The notes below the pieces were generated by a model. The model ran no database searches and was not told the DNA's origin. It saw only the letters and a program-made list of their open reading frames with translations. From Bacillota bacterium (lineage in GTDB: Bacteria; Bacillota; Clostridia; Acetivibrionales; DSM-1351): DNA of 63,924 nucleotides. Numbering within the stretch: position 1 is the stretch's first letter; every line of letters starts with the position of its first letter. A program made the position numbers and the translations under genes. Of this stretch, positions 45,101 through 54,158 are shown in pieces. The stretch spans positions 1 through 63,924 of the forward strand of contig JAEWSZ010000169.1 in the NCBI GenBank assembly GCA_023397905.1, written 5' to 3'.

Positions 45101-46519
45101 TTACATTGTCACCAGCCAGTTATCATACCCAAAGTCGCGCCGGTTTTCTTTGAGAATACATATATCTTTCAGATTATTTTCTGCAATATCGCGGACGCTG
45201 CCGCATCTGCTTATCTTTGCGCTGCCGGACAGGCCGTTTCCCGAATCCGCACTGGCTCCGCACAGAATACAAAACCTGAAGGCCCAGCAGTTTTTGCATT
45301 TTTCTTCGCTTAGTTTTCCCACATTCATCAAATATTTGACCTTCTCCAGATCAAAACCTGTATCTATATTTCCAATCTTCATTACTTCTGAAAATTCGCT
45401 GACTCTTTCACAGGGAAACATATCCCCGTCAACATTTACAAACAGCCTCTGGATTCCGGGGATGCAGGGACCTCCGTGATGGGCCTTTTCCGGCAGTCCT
45501 TCGGAGGGCCTTAACTGCTTGTATATACGCTGCAGATCAGAATAATCCGTTGCGACTATTTTCGATATATATTTTTCATCAAAGGACACAACTCTGGATA
45601 AAAGAGCTTTAAAACGCTCATACCCCAGCTTGCAATGATAGTCTTCCGTCTCGCCGACTTTATTTTTAGCATAATTATCTGTAATTTCAGAGGCGGATAC
45701 GCCAATTTCCTTTATTGTCTCATAGTCCGTAAAAAACTGGTTCACGCAGGAAAAATCGTTTTCCTGGTCCAGAACCGTACTGAAGGAAATTCTTTTATAA
45801 TACTCGGGATATTTGTCTTTTACCATATTCAGATTTTCCATGACCTTATCAAAGGTTCCGCAGTTATTGAATGCAAACTTTCTGCTTCTGTCATGGATTT
45901 CCCTGGGTCCGTCAAGGCTGACCCTCAATTGCACATCATGTTCGGCGAAACATTGTACTATGTTTTCCTTTAACAGGGTTCCGTTGGTGGTGATAGTGAA
46001 TACCAGGGGCTTACCTTCCGCCATGCTTTCGGCATAATCAATACATTTTTTTATAAGTTCAAATTCCAGGAGGGGTTCCCCGCCATAAAACCCTATTGTA
46101 ACAGCATCGCTGTCTCTGGAATGCTCTATATAAAAATCAATACATTTTCTGGCCGTTTCAAAATCCATTCTTTTGGGGGAATGAGTCCTGTTTTCGTACC
46201 CTCCGGAATACACGCAGTAATCACAGCGCAAATTGCACTGCTGAGTCATCTGCAAGGTAATTATTTTTATTTTGCTGTCCAGGTGATACATCAGAATATC
46301 TTCCGCGGGATGCACTATCTCCTTTATTCTTTTTGAAGACAGGAATCCGCCGGCATACATCCTGGAAAGCAATTCATTTTCATAAAGGTTGACCTGCTCA
46401 GCCTTCAGCAGTTCCCATATTTCTTTTTGGGTTTTAATTATTACATTTTTATTCACATCGTATATGTAAAAACCCCCCGGTGTGCTGAAGAGATGAATAA
46501 ATGGCCTGTTTTCATTCAT
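45101..46519 (-). CDS. Radical SAM/SPASM peptide maturase (Cys-rich peptide maturase CcpM-like)
   Basis: A 472-residue enzyme. Cys95, Cys99 and Cys102 in CNLRCDYC bind the SAM [4Fe-4S] cluster; GFYGGEPLLEF is the SAM-binding GGE region. The C-terminal SPASM domain has cysteines in GPCIPG, DGDMFPCERV, CKNCWAFRFCILCGA and a last one in SRCGSV, enough for two auxiliary clusters. The N-terminal 90 residues (FSTPGGFYIYDVNKN) are probably a precursor-recognition part. SPASM enzymes of Cys-rich peptides often make thioether (sactionine-like) bonds between Cys and alpha or beta carbons. ATG 46519 follows AAGGAG by seven bases; a longer frame upstream is rejected. Confidence 0.93.
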   Translation of the reverse strand: MNENRPFIHLFSTPGGFYIYDVNKNVIIKTQKEIWELLKAEQVNLYENELLSRMYAGGFLSSKRIKEIVHPAEDILMYHLDSKIKIITLQMTQQCNLRCDYCVYSGGYENRTHSPKRMDFETARKCIDFYIEHSRDSDAVTIGFYGGEPLLEFELIKKCIDYAESMAEGKPLVFTITTNGTLLKENIVQCFAEHDVQLRVSLDGPREIHDRSRKFAFNNCGTFDKVMENLNMVKDKYPEYYKRISFSTVLDQENDFSCVNQFFTDYETIKEIGVSASEITDNYAKNKVGETEDYHCKLGYERFKALLSRVVSFDEKYISKIVATDYSDLQRIYKQLRPSEGLPEKAHHGGPCIPGIQRLFVNVDGDMFPCERVSEFSEVMKIGNIDTGFDLEKVKYLMNVGKLSEEKCKNCWAFRFCILCGASADSGNGLSGSAKISRCGSVRDIAENNLKDICILKENRRDFGYDNWLVTM

Positions 46520-46618
46520 ATAGGTCTCCTTGCTTTTATCAGAGCTCACTTGCTCGTAACAGCAGGTAAGCTCTGACAAAAAGATATATTTATATTCTTT
46601 TATTAGGTAATAAAATTA

Positions 46619-46789
46619 TCACCAATGGCTGTATGTACCTCCTGCGCTTTTATTGCTGTTCTGGATCGTCAGTTTGTCGATTCCATCAAAGGAATAATCA
46701 CAGCTTGGGCATGAACAACTGCAAACCACCTGACAATAAGCTTCTATTGACTCTGCCGACGTATTGATTTTTTTACCGAGTTTTTTCAT
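46619..46789 (-). CDS. Cys-rich RiPP precursor peptide (CLI_3235-like)
   Basis: A 56-residue peptide with a strong SD (AGGAGG, eight bases from ATG 46789). The leader (1-17) opens with MKKLGKKI, is basic and ends in SIEAY; the core has Cys19, Cys23, Cys25, Cys27 and Cys30 (CQVVCSCSCPSC) followed by a 26-residue tail rich in Asn, Ser, Gly and ending in SHW. It sits between the ABC exporter and the radical SAM maturase, the expected place. The MKKLGKK...EAYC pattern matches what I know of the clostridial CLI_3235 bacteriocin-precursor family. Whether the product is an antimicrobial is untested. A stem-loop (46816-46822 with 46844-46850) lies between it and the exporter gene. Confidence 0.88.
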   Translation of the reverse strand: MKKLGKKINTSAESIEAYCQVVCSCSCPSCDYSFDGIDKLTIQNSNKSAGGTYSHW

Positions 46790-46903
46790 ATTTTCACCTC
46801 CTGCCTGTGTTTTTTACTGGACATAAGCTCGCGATTTCTTAAGGTCCAGTATTTTATATGAATCCCGATATCTCCTAGGCCGAATACCGGGGCTCATTCC
46901 GGC

Positions 46904-48688
46904 TTATACCACAGCTTTCCCGGCTTCCTCGCTCTTTAGTGCCGAATCCCTGTTTTTTTGTGTCAAATCCCTGTATAGCTGGCTTCTTGCATGCAATTCC
47001 TCATGCTTTCCGACATCGGCTACGCACCCGTTATTGATTACAATAATCTTATCCGCGTTTTTCAGCATTTCAGGCCTATGGCTTATTAAAAGTATTGTTT
47101 TATCTTTAAAGGCTTTTACCAGAAGCTCGTTCAATCTGATTTCCGATTCGGCATCATAATTTGAGGTAGCCTCGTCCAGTATCATTATTTTTGCGGAAGC
47201 TCTGGCCAATGCCCTTGTCACCGCTATCTTCTGTTTTTGTCCGCCTGAGAGTCTGCTTCCGTTTCTCCCCACCCTGTACTGGTATTTTTCAGGTATATTT
47301 TCAATAAAATCGGAGGCGCCGCTTTCAGATGAAACCTTTATAACCCTGTGTCTTTTCGTATTTGCCATGGCTATGTTATTTTCTATAGTCGAATCAAAAA
47401 GATACAATTCCTGGCTTACAACGGATATCAGCCTCCTGTATTCTCTGAGCCCGAACTCATTGATATCCATACCGTCCAGCAATATTTTTCCGCTGTCGGG
47501 CTTTGCAAACCTGAGAAGCAGGTTTATAAGAGAGCTCTTGCCCGAGCCGTTTGCACCTATAATTGCGACTCTCTCACCTTTTTTGATGTCAATATTGATG
47601 TCCCTCAAAACGGGTTCGCCCTGATTATATGAAAAGTTTACACCCAGAAATCTTATGTCCCCTTTAATATCCAGCTCATCCGTTTTTTTTGCCGCAACCG
47701 GTTTTAATGCTTCCTCCTGCTCCAGGTCGAGGAAATCAAAAAATCTTCTGGCAGATGGAATAATATTTGAAAAAGTATAACCGATATTCAATATTGCGGA
47801 TATGGGGCCTGAAACGTATACACTGTATGTAATAAAGGCGAAGATTCCGCCCATGGTCATGCTGTCATTCAGGTATATATACGCGCCAAAAATATAGATG
47901 GAACTTGTAATGATCTGAAACAACACCGACTCCGAGTAATCATTGAGCTTGTCCAGGAAAAGGAGGCGGATGTTTAATTTAATAATTTTTCTCTGCTTGC
48001 CGATAAACTCGCCCAGCTTCAGCCTTTCAAGCCCCCAGAGCTTGATTTCCCTGATCCCGCCCACAGTATCGCCATACCAGGCCGAATACTCCCTGTTGTT
48101 TTCAATGTATTTCTTAAAAAGCTGCGTTCTTTTTTTGGCCAGATATCTTACAATAAAATATCTGGCGGCAATAATTCCGACTACCAGGATAGTGAGCCTC
48201 CAGTCGATTATCAGGAGCCCGACAAGACCTCCGAATATCCTGAATGCCTGTGAAACGACGAGAAACATGCTTCTGTCGCATATTCTTGAAATATTATTTA
48301 CATCCATGGAAATATTGTTCATTATTTCAGCAAAATTTACATTATTGAAATAGGAAATTTTAAGTTTTAAGGTGTGTTTAAAGGCTATTTTTGATAAAGT
48401 ATATGGAAAAACTGAATTGATATATGTATAGTATTTAGTCTCTACAAGCCCTATTGCCTGTTCCAGGATAACCAGCCCCAGAGTGGCCAGAGAAAAAATC
48501 ACAACTGTTCTGAAATCTCTGGCAACCAGCCCGTCATCGGTGAGCTTCATCCCTAAAAACGGAATGACAAAAGCTATGGCTGACGAAATAAGAATACATA
48601 TAAAAATGATGCTGATTTTTTTGATATGCGGCTTTAAAAGTTTAAAAAGTCGTCTGTAAATCTCTTGATGCTCTGTATTGATAAACAT
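46904..48688 (-). CDS. ABC exporter (ATPase plus permease) of the RiPP cluster
   Basis: A 594-residue exporter with six membrane helices and an NBD: Walker A GANGSGKSS, signature LSGGQKQK, Walker B MILDEATSNYD with catalytic Glu, H-loop ISHRPEM. It lacks an N-terminal C39 peptidase, so leader removal must be done by another protease, and the S8 enzyme in the same operon is the obvious candidate. Unlike the pair at 1.7-5.5 kb it has complete catalytic motifs and should work as a homodimer. It is the first gene after the operon promoter. AAAGG precedes ATG 48688. Confidence 0.92.
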   Translation of the reverse strand: MFINTEHQEIYRRLFKLLKPHIKKISIIFICILISSAIAFVIPFLGMKLTDDGLVARDFRTVVIFSLATLGLVILEQAIGLVETKYYTYINSVFPYTLSKIAFKHTLKLKISYFNNVNFAEIMNNISMDVNNISRICDRSMFLVVSQAFRIFGGLVGLLIIDWRLTILVVGIIAARYFIVRYLAKKRTQLFKKYIENNREYSAWYGDTVGGIREIKLWGLERLKLGEFIGKQRKIIKLNIRLLFLDKLNDYSESVLFQIITSSIYIFGAYIYLNDSMTMGGIFAFITYSVYVSGPISAILNIGYTFSNIIPSARRFFDFLDLEQEEALKPVAAKKTDELDIKGDIRFLGVNFSYNQGEPVLRDINIDIKKGERVAIIGANGSGKSSLINLLLRFAKPDSGKILLDGMDINEFGLREYRRLISVVSQELYLFDSTIENNIAMANTKRHRVIKVSSESGASDFIENIPEKYQYRVGRNGSRLSGGQKQKIAVTRALARASAKIMILDEATSNYDAESEIRLNELLVKAFKDKTILLISHRPEMLKNADKIIVINNGCVADVGKHEELHARSQLYRDLTQKNRDSALKSEEAGKAVV

Positions 48689-48795
48689 GACTTTACCTTT
48701 ACATTTTCAAATTTTTTAAACTTATTTTTTTACACTTGTAGCCCATAAAATAGTAGATTGGTAAAAGAACTATCTTGTGAGTTTATTCTACCTGT

Positions 48796-48824
48796 AATAT
48801 ACATTATTAAAGTAAGCTTGTCAA
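48796..48824 (-). promoter_or_regulatory. Promoter of the RiPP operon
   Basis: Leftward TTGACA (48819-48824), 17-bp spacer, TATATT (48796-48801). Transcription would begin near 48,789 and leave a leader of about 100 nt before the exporter gene. Only this one near-consensus promoter is seen in the cluster. Confidence 0.78.
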
Positions 48825-48934
48825 CCATTATTTGGATATATAGTAATATAATGTTAAATCATTATATTTATTATGCTTATTCCGGTTTTTTACAGCCTTC
48901 TTATCTTTCCGTTTTATCTTTCTTTTCCCGTCTC

Positions 48935-49303
48935 TCATTTTGTCCAGGTACGCCTGTGGGGCATGGATTTTTTCTTTTTATAGAATATGCTCCAGCTTAT
49001 GGCCGTTGGTACGGTAAATACCACAATACAGGCTATTGTGACGGCCCATAAAAGGAACAGGCCTGCAAGGCCCCTGAACATATAGGAAAAATGAATGAAA
49101 AGACCCATATGGCTGTGCACCAGAAATAGTCCCGCCAGTACCATTAACAATATAACGGTAAATATTATCTGGATAACAGGTATGCTTCTCGCAACAAGTT
49201 TTCCCATATCTCTTTCCACCATGCGGGTCTCGAAATTATAGCCGCAATCGCATTCTTCCGCTTCATCCGGATTTATCAGCCGGCATACAGGACATTTTTT
49301 CAT
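48935..49303 (-). CDS. Zinc-ribbon membrane protein of unknown function
   Basis: A 122-residue protein. The N-terminus has a two-knuckle zinc ribbon, CPVC then ECDCGY, followed by three hydrophobic segments (about 43-65, 72-95, 100-115) and a basic tail. Proteins of this layout are common and functionally undefined in Firmicutes. ATG 49303 follows GAGGAGG, and this SD overlaps the stop of the upstream gene, so the two genes are coupled. Confidence 0.75.
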   Translation of the reverse strand: MKKCPVCRLINPDEAEECDCGYNFETRMVERDMGKLVARSIPVIQIIFTVILLMVLAGLFLVHSHMGLFIHFSYMFRGLAGLFLLWAVTIACIVVFTVPTAISWSIFYKKKKSMPHRRTWTK

Positions 49304-49314
49304 TTCATGCCTCC

Positions 49315-50583
49315 TCATTTTATTACAGTGATACTATAGCCATCCAGGCCGGAATCAAATATTTTCGCGCCCTTTATAAATTCGTCGTAATCAATGTATC
49401 TCGGTGTGCCGGACCAGCCGTCATACACCTTTATCAGATTTACAGGGCCGGCTGCGGTGGAATATTCCTGATATCCGATAACTGTAACCGTATGGTCAGG
49501 ATATGTCGGGTTGCCGGTCACATGTATATCCGCGCATTCGGTGCTTACATATCGAGCTGAGGAATTCAGCAGGAAGGGCATGTTGCCGTCCACTATTTTT
49601 TTCATAACATTGAAATTTGCATCGATAAAATACCTATTGCCGGTGCTGTACATCAAAAATCCATATTCTTTCAGCGCGTCATTCATGAGGTTGTCAATAT
49701 CTGTTGGAAAAGGAACTCCCGCCTCATCACTGTAATTATACTTTTCTTCCGCCAACCTTTGTACCGACGCATATATCTGCCTTTCGGAAGGCCTTAAAAA
49801 GAACAGGTCTCCGCTTGCGGTACTCCTGTTGACGAAGGTTTGAACAATCCTCGTTACCGCCGTCAAGACACAGTTATTCGCACCGTATGTGAAATAATTC
49901 ATGGTAAAATCCGGCACATCTGCAACCGATCTATGGGCCGTCAGACTTCCCAGGCCATCCTGGAGGGTTTTTATTTTTGCCTCAGCTAAAATGCTCTGGA
50001 CTTTTAGCTTTTCAGCGGTTTTTGCATAAACGTACAGTTCCGGAATTACGATCTGTCCCGCTCCTTCCGCATTTTCTTCCTGCCCGTTTGCCCGTATCCT
50101 GACTTCTCCGGTGGTTGACGTGCCGTCTTTTCTGATAACCTCTTCCTTCAGCAAAACCTTCCCTGTTTCGTCTATCAATGCCCTGTCCGCACCTTTTATT
50201 TTATACCTGTCTGTATTCCGGTCCTCCCATCTCACCAGTTCAGCGGCCTGATACTGTGCATCTCTGCCGGCTATGGCCCGTGATATTTCCCGGGGATTCA
50301 CCGATTTTTTTGCAAGATTATTATAATAGGTCCATTGCTGCCCGTAATATATCAGCAGTCCCTGGGCCACGGTTGAATACCGATTGTCCCCGGCCATAGG
50401 ATACTGCGGCGAAACGGAATACACCGCAGGAGTCCCGGTTTCCCCATAGCCTCCGCGCACTTTCGGACCCGACGGTTCATAAGTCTCTGTCATATGAGTG
50501 TCCGATGAGAAATATACCGGCATATTTACCGTTATAAACACCGCTATAAAAACTTTTAAAACCAGTATGCCGGCTCTTTTCAT
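49315..50583 (-). CDS. Secreted papain-fold (C39-like) protein
   Basis: A 422-residue exported protein. A signal peptide (residues 1-24, hydrophobic VLKVFIAVFITVNMPVY) is followed by about 200 residues without recognised domain and a C-terminal cysteine-peptidase-like region: Cys in GANNCVLTAV, His in PDHTVTVIGY and a third polar residue in VYDGWSG. This is the order of the C39/papain fold. The Gln that usually precedes the Cys is not obvious, so activity is uncertain. It lies upstream of the RiPP operon in the same direction but has its own transcription unit. ATG 50583 follows GGAGG. Confidence 0.75.
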   Translation of the reverse strand: MKRAGILVLKVFIAVFITVNMPVYFSSDTHMTETYEPSGPKVRGGYGETGTPAVYSVSPQYPMAGDNRYSTVAQGLLIYYGQQWTYYNNLAKKSVNPREISRAIAGRDAQYQAAELVRWEDRNTDRYKIKGADRALIDETGKVLLKEEVIRKDGTSTTGEVRIRANGQEENAEGAGQIVIPELYVYAKTAEKLKVQSILAEAKIKTLQDGLGSLTAHRSVADVPDFTMNYFTYGANNCVLTAVTRIVQTFVNRSTASGDLFFLRPSERQIYASVQRLAEEKYNYSDEAGVPFPTDIDNLMNDALKEYGFLMYSTGNRYFIDANFNVMKKIVDGNMPFLLNSSARYVSTECADIHVTGNPTYPDHTVTVIGYQEYSTAAGPVNLIKVYDGWSGTPRYIDYDEFIKGAKIFDSGLDGYSITVIK

Positions 50584-50889
50584 TTTGCCCTCCATATCCC
50601 CGGATGTGCATAGCTTTTTATACCGGAACTTTTTCCAAGCTAATCACTTTTTCACCGATGATACATTATATTTATCAGATACTGATTTTGTTAAATTTTA
50701 GCAGTTGATTGCTGAAGTAGATTTGAAAACCTGCTTCAGCCGCATACAACAAGAAAAGCCATGGAAAAAGGCAATTACTCTGCTTTTTTCATGGCTTTTT
50801 ATTTTATTTGATTTCAAATTGTTAAAAATCCAGTCGTTCCGATATCCTACAGTATAATCCCTCAATATGTCCTTGGCCCTGTCCGCAAC
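50584..50889. other. Intergenic region with hairpins
   Basis: Contains a 7-bp hairpin GCTGAAG/CTTCAGC (50711-50740) and the bidirectional terminator at 50754-50799. No gene seen. Confidence 0.45.
50754..50799 (-). terminator. Terminator of the NlpC/P60 gene
   Basis: AAAAGCCATG pairs with CATGGCTTTT, with inner pairing AAAAAG/CTTTTT. T-runs follow in both directions. Confidence 0.75.
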
Positions 50890-51846
50890 CTATATAATCC
50901 TTCTTGCCGTCATATATGTATTCTGCCAATAGCTGCTGTTCAGGTCCTGTATTACTACTTTTCCTGTGGAAGAACCCGACGCGGCACTTATGAACTGCCC
51001 GTCACCTATGTATATTCCCACATGGTTTATATAATCTTTTCCGCCGTCCGTATCCGAAAAAACAAGATCACCCGGCCTCAAGTCCTCCTGCTCGACTTCA
51101 GTACCTTGTGTGGCCTGGTCTGCAGCTACCCGTTGCAGTCTGATCCCAAACCTGTCAAAAACATATTTTGTAAATCCGGAGCAATCAAAACCCGTTTCAG
51201 GTGTATTCCCTCCATAGGTATACTTTACTCCTAAAAGACTTTTTGCATAATCTATAATGTCCGAAGCCGCAACCGTCGCCGGCTCATGGGAAAAACCTCC
51301 CCGGCTTATCTCAGTACCGGAATCCGGTCTCACGGGAGACTTGCCTGTTACGGTGTCTGAATTTACCGCTATGTACAAGCTGCTCACCCAGCCAACAGTA
51401 CCCCCGGATGTTTCTACTTTATACCAGTCACTGGTAGTTTCCTGTATAGTCAGTTTTTCGCCTTTATCCAGCTGTTTTATAACTGTATATGTCAACCCCG
51501 GACCTTTTCTTATATTGACATCGCTGCCGGTTATGGTGCCCGCCTTGTCCGAACTGCTTTGAGTATCAGTTATAGAAGCATAATCGGCAGATATCCATCC
51601 TATTTTTCCGTCTTTGGTCACCTTGTACCATCCGTTGGAGCTGCCCGTGGAGTTCAGCTTCTCCCCTCTGACCAATTGGTCAAGAACTTTTGCGGATGTG
51701 TTGGGAGCCTCCCTGAAATTGAGGATGCTTGCGGTAACAGTCACAGTCACCGAATCTTCCGCATATGCAAAACCGGCGGAAATAACTACAAATAGCGCAA
51801 TAAAAAAAGCGCTTGCTACAACTTTTCCAATATGTTTCAGCAACAT
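50890..51846 (-). CDS. Secreted NlpC/P60 peptidoglycan endopeptidase with two SH3b domains
   Basis: A 318-residue wall hydrolase. A signal peptide (1-29) is followed by two bacterial SH3 domains (about 33-93 and 102-163), each ending in IGWISADY or VGWVSSLY, which bind the wall, then an NlpC/P60 domain (195-318) with Cys222 in FDCSGF and His275 in INHVGIYIG. These enzymes cut D-gamma-Glu-diaminopimelate bonds in wall peptides during growth, cell separation or spore germination. GGGGG lies ten bases before ATG 51846. Confidence 0.93.
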   Translation of the reverse strand: MLLKHIGKVVASAFFIALFVVISAGFAYAEDSVTVTVTASILNFREAPNTSAKVLDQLVRGEKLNSTGSSNGWYKVTKDGKIGWISADYASITDTQSSSDKAGTITGSDVNIRKGPGLTYTVIKQLDKGEKLTIQETTSDWYKVETSGGTVGWVSSLYIAVNSDTVTGKSPVRPDSGTEISRGGFSHEPATVAASDIIDYAKSLLGVKYTYGGNTPETGFDCSGFTKYVFDRFGIRLQRVAADQATQGTEVEQEDLRPGDLVFSDTDGGKDYINHVGIYIGDGQFISAASGSSTGKVVIQDLNSSYWQNTYMTARRII

Positions 51847-52014
51847 GAAAATATAACCCCCTGTTTATACTTTCAAAGTCAGCCTGAAAGCCAACTATTT
51901 TAAAAGCTTTGTTCAGATTATATAATTTCATGTCGTTTTATGCAACATCCATATAAATGGTAAATTCCCGGTTTTTTTGCAATATCGCCGGAGAAAGCTG
52001 AAAAACTTTAGATT

Positions 52015-52536
52015 TCAGAACCTGTTAAAATGAATTTTTTCATAATTCAGTTCCTCTTCCTCATATGGCTTCCTGACCTCTGCCGGATAACCTATTGCAA
52101 TAATATTGTCAACTCTGAGCCTTTCTGGTATTCCCAGAACAGTTTTGATACAGTCTTCGGCACTTTTATTATCGGCGTTAAATCTCTCCCTCACCTGTAT
52201 CCAGCATGAAGCCAGCCCCATCGATTGAGCCGAAAGCTGAATAATTACGGACGCCAGGGAGGTATCCTCCACCCAGACGTCGCTGGCTTCCGGGTCCGCC
52301 GCAACCACAATCCCCACCGGGGCCCCGGCCAAAAACTGTGAACCGTATTCCTTGCACTGAGAAAGCTTTGACAGCAATTCTCTGTCGGTTACGGCAATAA
52401 ACTCCCAGGGCCTTCTTGCTCTGGAGGACGGGGACAGCAGTACGCTTTTAAAAATTGTATCAAGCTTTTCCTTTTCCACTTCCCTGTCCTGAAATTTTCT
52501 TATGCTCCTTCTGGATTTTAATAAGTCGTAAAACAT
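52015..52536 (-). CDS. Nitroreductase family FMN protein
   Basis: A 173-residue nitroreductase-fold flavoprotein. It opens with SRRSIRKFQDREVE and has the FMN-binding SPSSRARRPWEFIAV and late GIPERLRVDNIIAIGYPAE. It probably reduces quinones or nitro compounds with NAD(P)H, or acts as a dehalogenase-like enzyme; the substrate is open. AAAGGAG lies six bases before ATG 52536. It shares direction with the small gene at 52.6 kb but is separated from it by about 100 bases. Confidence 0.88.
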   Translation of the reverse strand: MFYDLLKSRRSIRKFQDREVEKEKLDTIFKSVLLSPSSRARRPWEFIAVTDRELLSKLSQCKEYGSQFLAGAPVGIVVAADPEASDVWVEDTSLASVIIQLSAQSMGLASCWIQVRERFNADNKSAEDCIKTVLGIPERLRVDNIIAIGYPAEVRKPYEEEELNYEKIHFNRF

Positions 52537-52633
52537 GTCCTATTCTCCTTTTCTATTGTGCAATTTGAAAACACAACTCAATTATTCCATGATACTTTCC
52601 GCCGTCTAAATCAATATATATTCTTTATTGCAT

Positions 52634-52867
52634 TCAAAAGTCACATGAACCCACGGCTTCCAAAATATTGCGCTCCCATATGTCTCCAAGGTTCATATGA
52701 GCTCCGTCACAGTCAGCACGCCTGCATACCATATCGCCAGGTGCAAGGACTTCCAGTATATACTTGTCCTTTTCAAAATAAAGTGCAGAAGCAAACAATC
52801 CATCAATAAAAGGCTTATTGATGGCAATATGTTCAGTATGGTTAAACAGATATTCTCCTGGCTTCAT
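52634..52867 (-). CDS. Small conserved-looking protein of unknown function
   Basis: A 77-residue acidic protein with GGAGG nine bases before ATG 52867. It has distinctive segments NKPFIDGLFASALYFEKD and a Cys-containing VCRRADCDGAHMN. I do not recognise a family. The SD and composition favour a real gene. Confidence 0.6.
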   Translation of the reverse strand: MKPGEYLFNHTEHIAINKPFIDGLFASALYFEKDKYILEVLAPGDMVCRRADCDGAHMNLGDIWERNILEAVGSCDF

Positions 52868-53036
52868 AATACTCTTCCTCCATTATCAAAAAGAAGCATA
52901 TAAGAAATTGTATTATTTTAAAACATTACCGTCAATATAACTCTTTCATAAATGGCAAAAATCAGGCTGATTGACATTCCATAACATTTTGCATATTTCC
53001 GGTATCTGAAATATAATGTTGCTGGAGGGATGTTAA

Positions 53037-54071
53037 ATGGACTATCTAATCCCTGGTGAACTTTCCAAAAAGTGGGGTGTTTCAAACCGTATGATCGCCT
53101 ACTACTGTGAAACCGGAAGAATTGACGGTGCAATGAAAAAAGGTAAAGTCTGGCTGCTTCCGGCCCACACAGAGAAGCCCCCTGATAAACGGTTCTCAAA
53201 AAACAAAATCGTGATTGAGGATAACATTGACTTGCAGGGTGAGCTTCAAAAAATCAATAAGCTGGATACTGACAACAGTTCTACCGTTTATCATGCCAAT
53301 GACATCTATAAAAATCTTGGTTTAACAAGAGAAACCTTGCGCTATTATGAAGAAATTGGTTTAATTGCTCCGGAAAGAAATCCGAGCAGTCAATACCGGG
53401 AATTCAGCTTTTCAGATGTTTCACACCTTATGGCGATTGACTTTTACAGGAAGCGCGGGTTCAGCCCCCTTGAAATACGGGAACTGATGAAACAAGAAAG
53501 ACAGTCCGGCAGTCCGGATTACCTCAACAGGAAAATAGCGGAGCTGGAAGAAAGCATACTCACGCAGCAGCGTATGGTAAGACGCCTGGCCGATACCAAA
53601 GCTTTTTGTGAATACGCCGGCAGTACACAAAAAAAATTTACGGTGAAGGAGTTTCCTCTGTATCTGGTACAGGAGTCCTTCGATGCTGTATCCTCTTTAA
53701 AAGATTACCAAAACCGGGTGCTTGATTTTCTGGATTTACAGAAGGAAGATATTTTATCCAACCTGGTCCGGGCAGTTACATTTGATTCATCCGGTTATAA
53801 AGGGACTAAAATGTTTATCGTCAGACAGGCGACAGAAAGAGAACAGCAGGAAGGAAAACCGTATCTTGAAGGCGGGAAATGTCTGCACACCGTTTTATCT
53901 GCGGACAGCCATGATGATTCGCTTATGGAGGATATGTTCTTTTCCTGCCATAAATGGGCTGCTGAAAACCATGTGGATTTTAAGGGCGTAGTATATATCT
54001 TCATCCGGTTTGTAACGCTTTTCGAACATACAGAGCGCAATTTATACGAGGTATGGCTGCCTCTGAAATAA
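53037..54071 (+). CDS. MerR-family regulator with two DNA-binding domains and a GyrI-like sensor
   Basis: A 344-residue regulator. The first 50 residues form an excisionase/MerR-like helix-turn-helix (IPGELSKKWGVSNRMIAYYC) and a short linker; residues 85-155 form a complete second MerR winged helix (YHANDIYKNLGLTRETLRYYEEIGLI) followed by a coiled coil; the C-terminal 150 residues resemble the GyrI-like small-molecule-binding domain (KKFTVKEFPLYLVQ onward). Two DNA-binding units in one chain are unusual. GGAGGG precedes ATG 53037. The 19-bp-spacer promoter directly downstream faces a decayed efflux gene, which was likely its target. Confidence 0.87.
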   Translation: MDYLIPGELSKKWGVSNRMIAYYCETGRIDGAMKKGKVWLLPAHTEKPPDKRFSKNKIVIEDNIDLQGELQKINKLDTDNSSTVYHANDIYKNLGLTRETLRYYEEIGLIAPERNPSSQYREFSFSDVSHLMAIDFYRKRGFSPLEIRELMKQERQSGSPDYLNRKIAELEESILTQQRMVRRLADTKAFCEYAGSTQKKFTVKEFPLYLVQESFDAVSSLKDYQNRVLDFLDLQKEDILSNLVRAVTFDSSGYKGTKMFIVRQATEREQQEGKPYLEGGKCLHTVLSADSHDDSLMEDMFFSCHKWAAENHVDFKGVVYIFIRFVTLFEHTERNLYEVWLPLK

Positions 54072-54087
54072 AAATTATTTTTTTTCC

Positions 54088-54118
54088 TTGACTTGGGGGT
54101 TTCCCCCACCCTTAGACT
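54088..54118 (+). promoter_or_regulatory. MerR-type promoter upstream of the MFS remnant
   Basis: TTGACT (54088-54093) and TAGACT (54113-54118) are separated by 19 bp; the spacer contains GGGGG-TTT-CCCCC. The long spacer with central dyad is the hallmark of MerR-activated promoters. Confidence 0.7.
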
Positions 54119-54158
54119 TAGAGTCGTAAAAGATTTTGAGTGTAAGGTAGGGTTGGCT

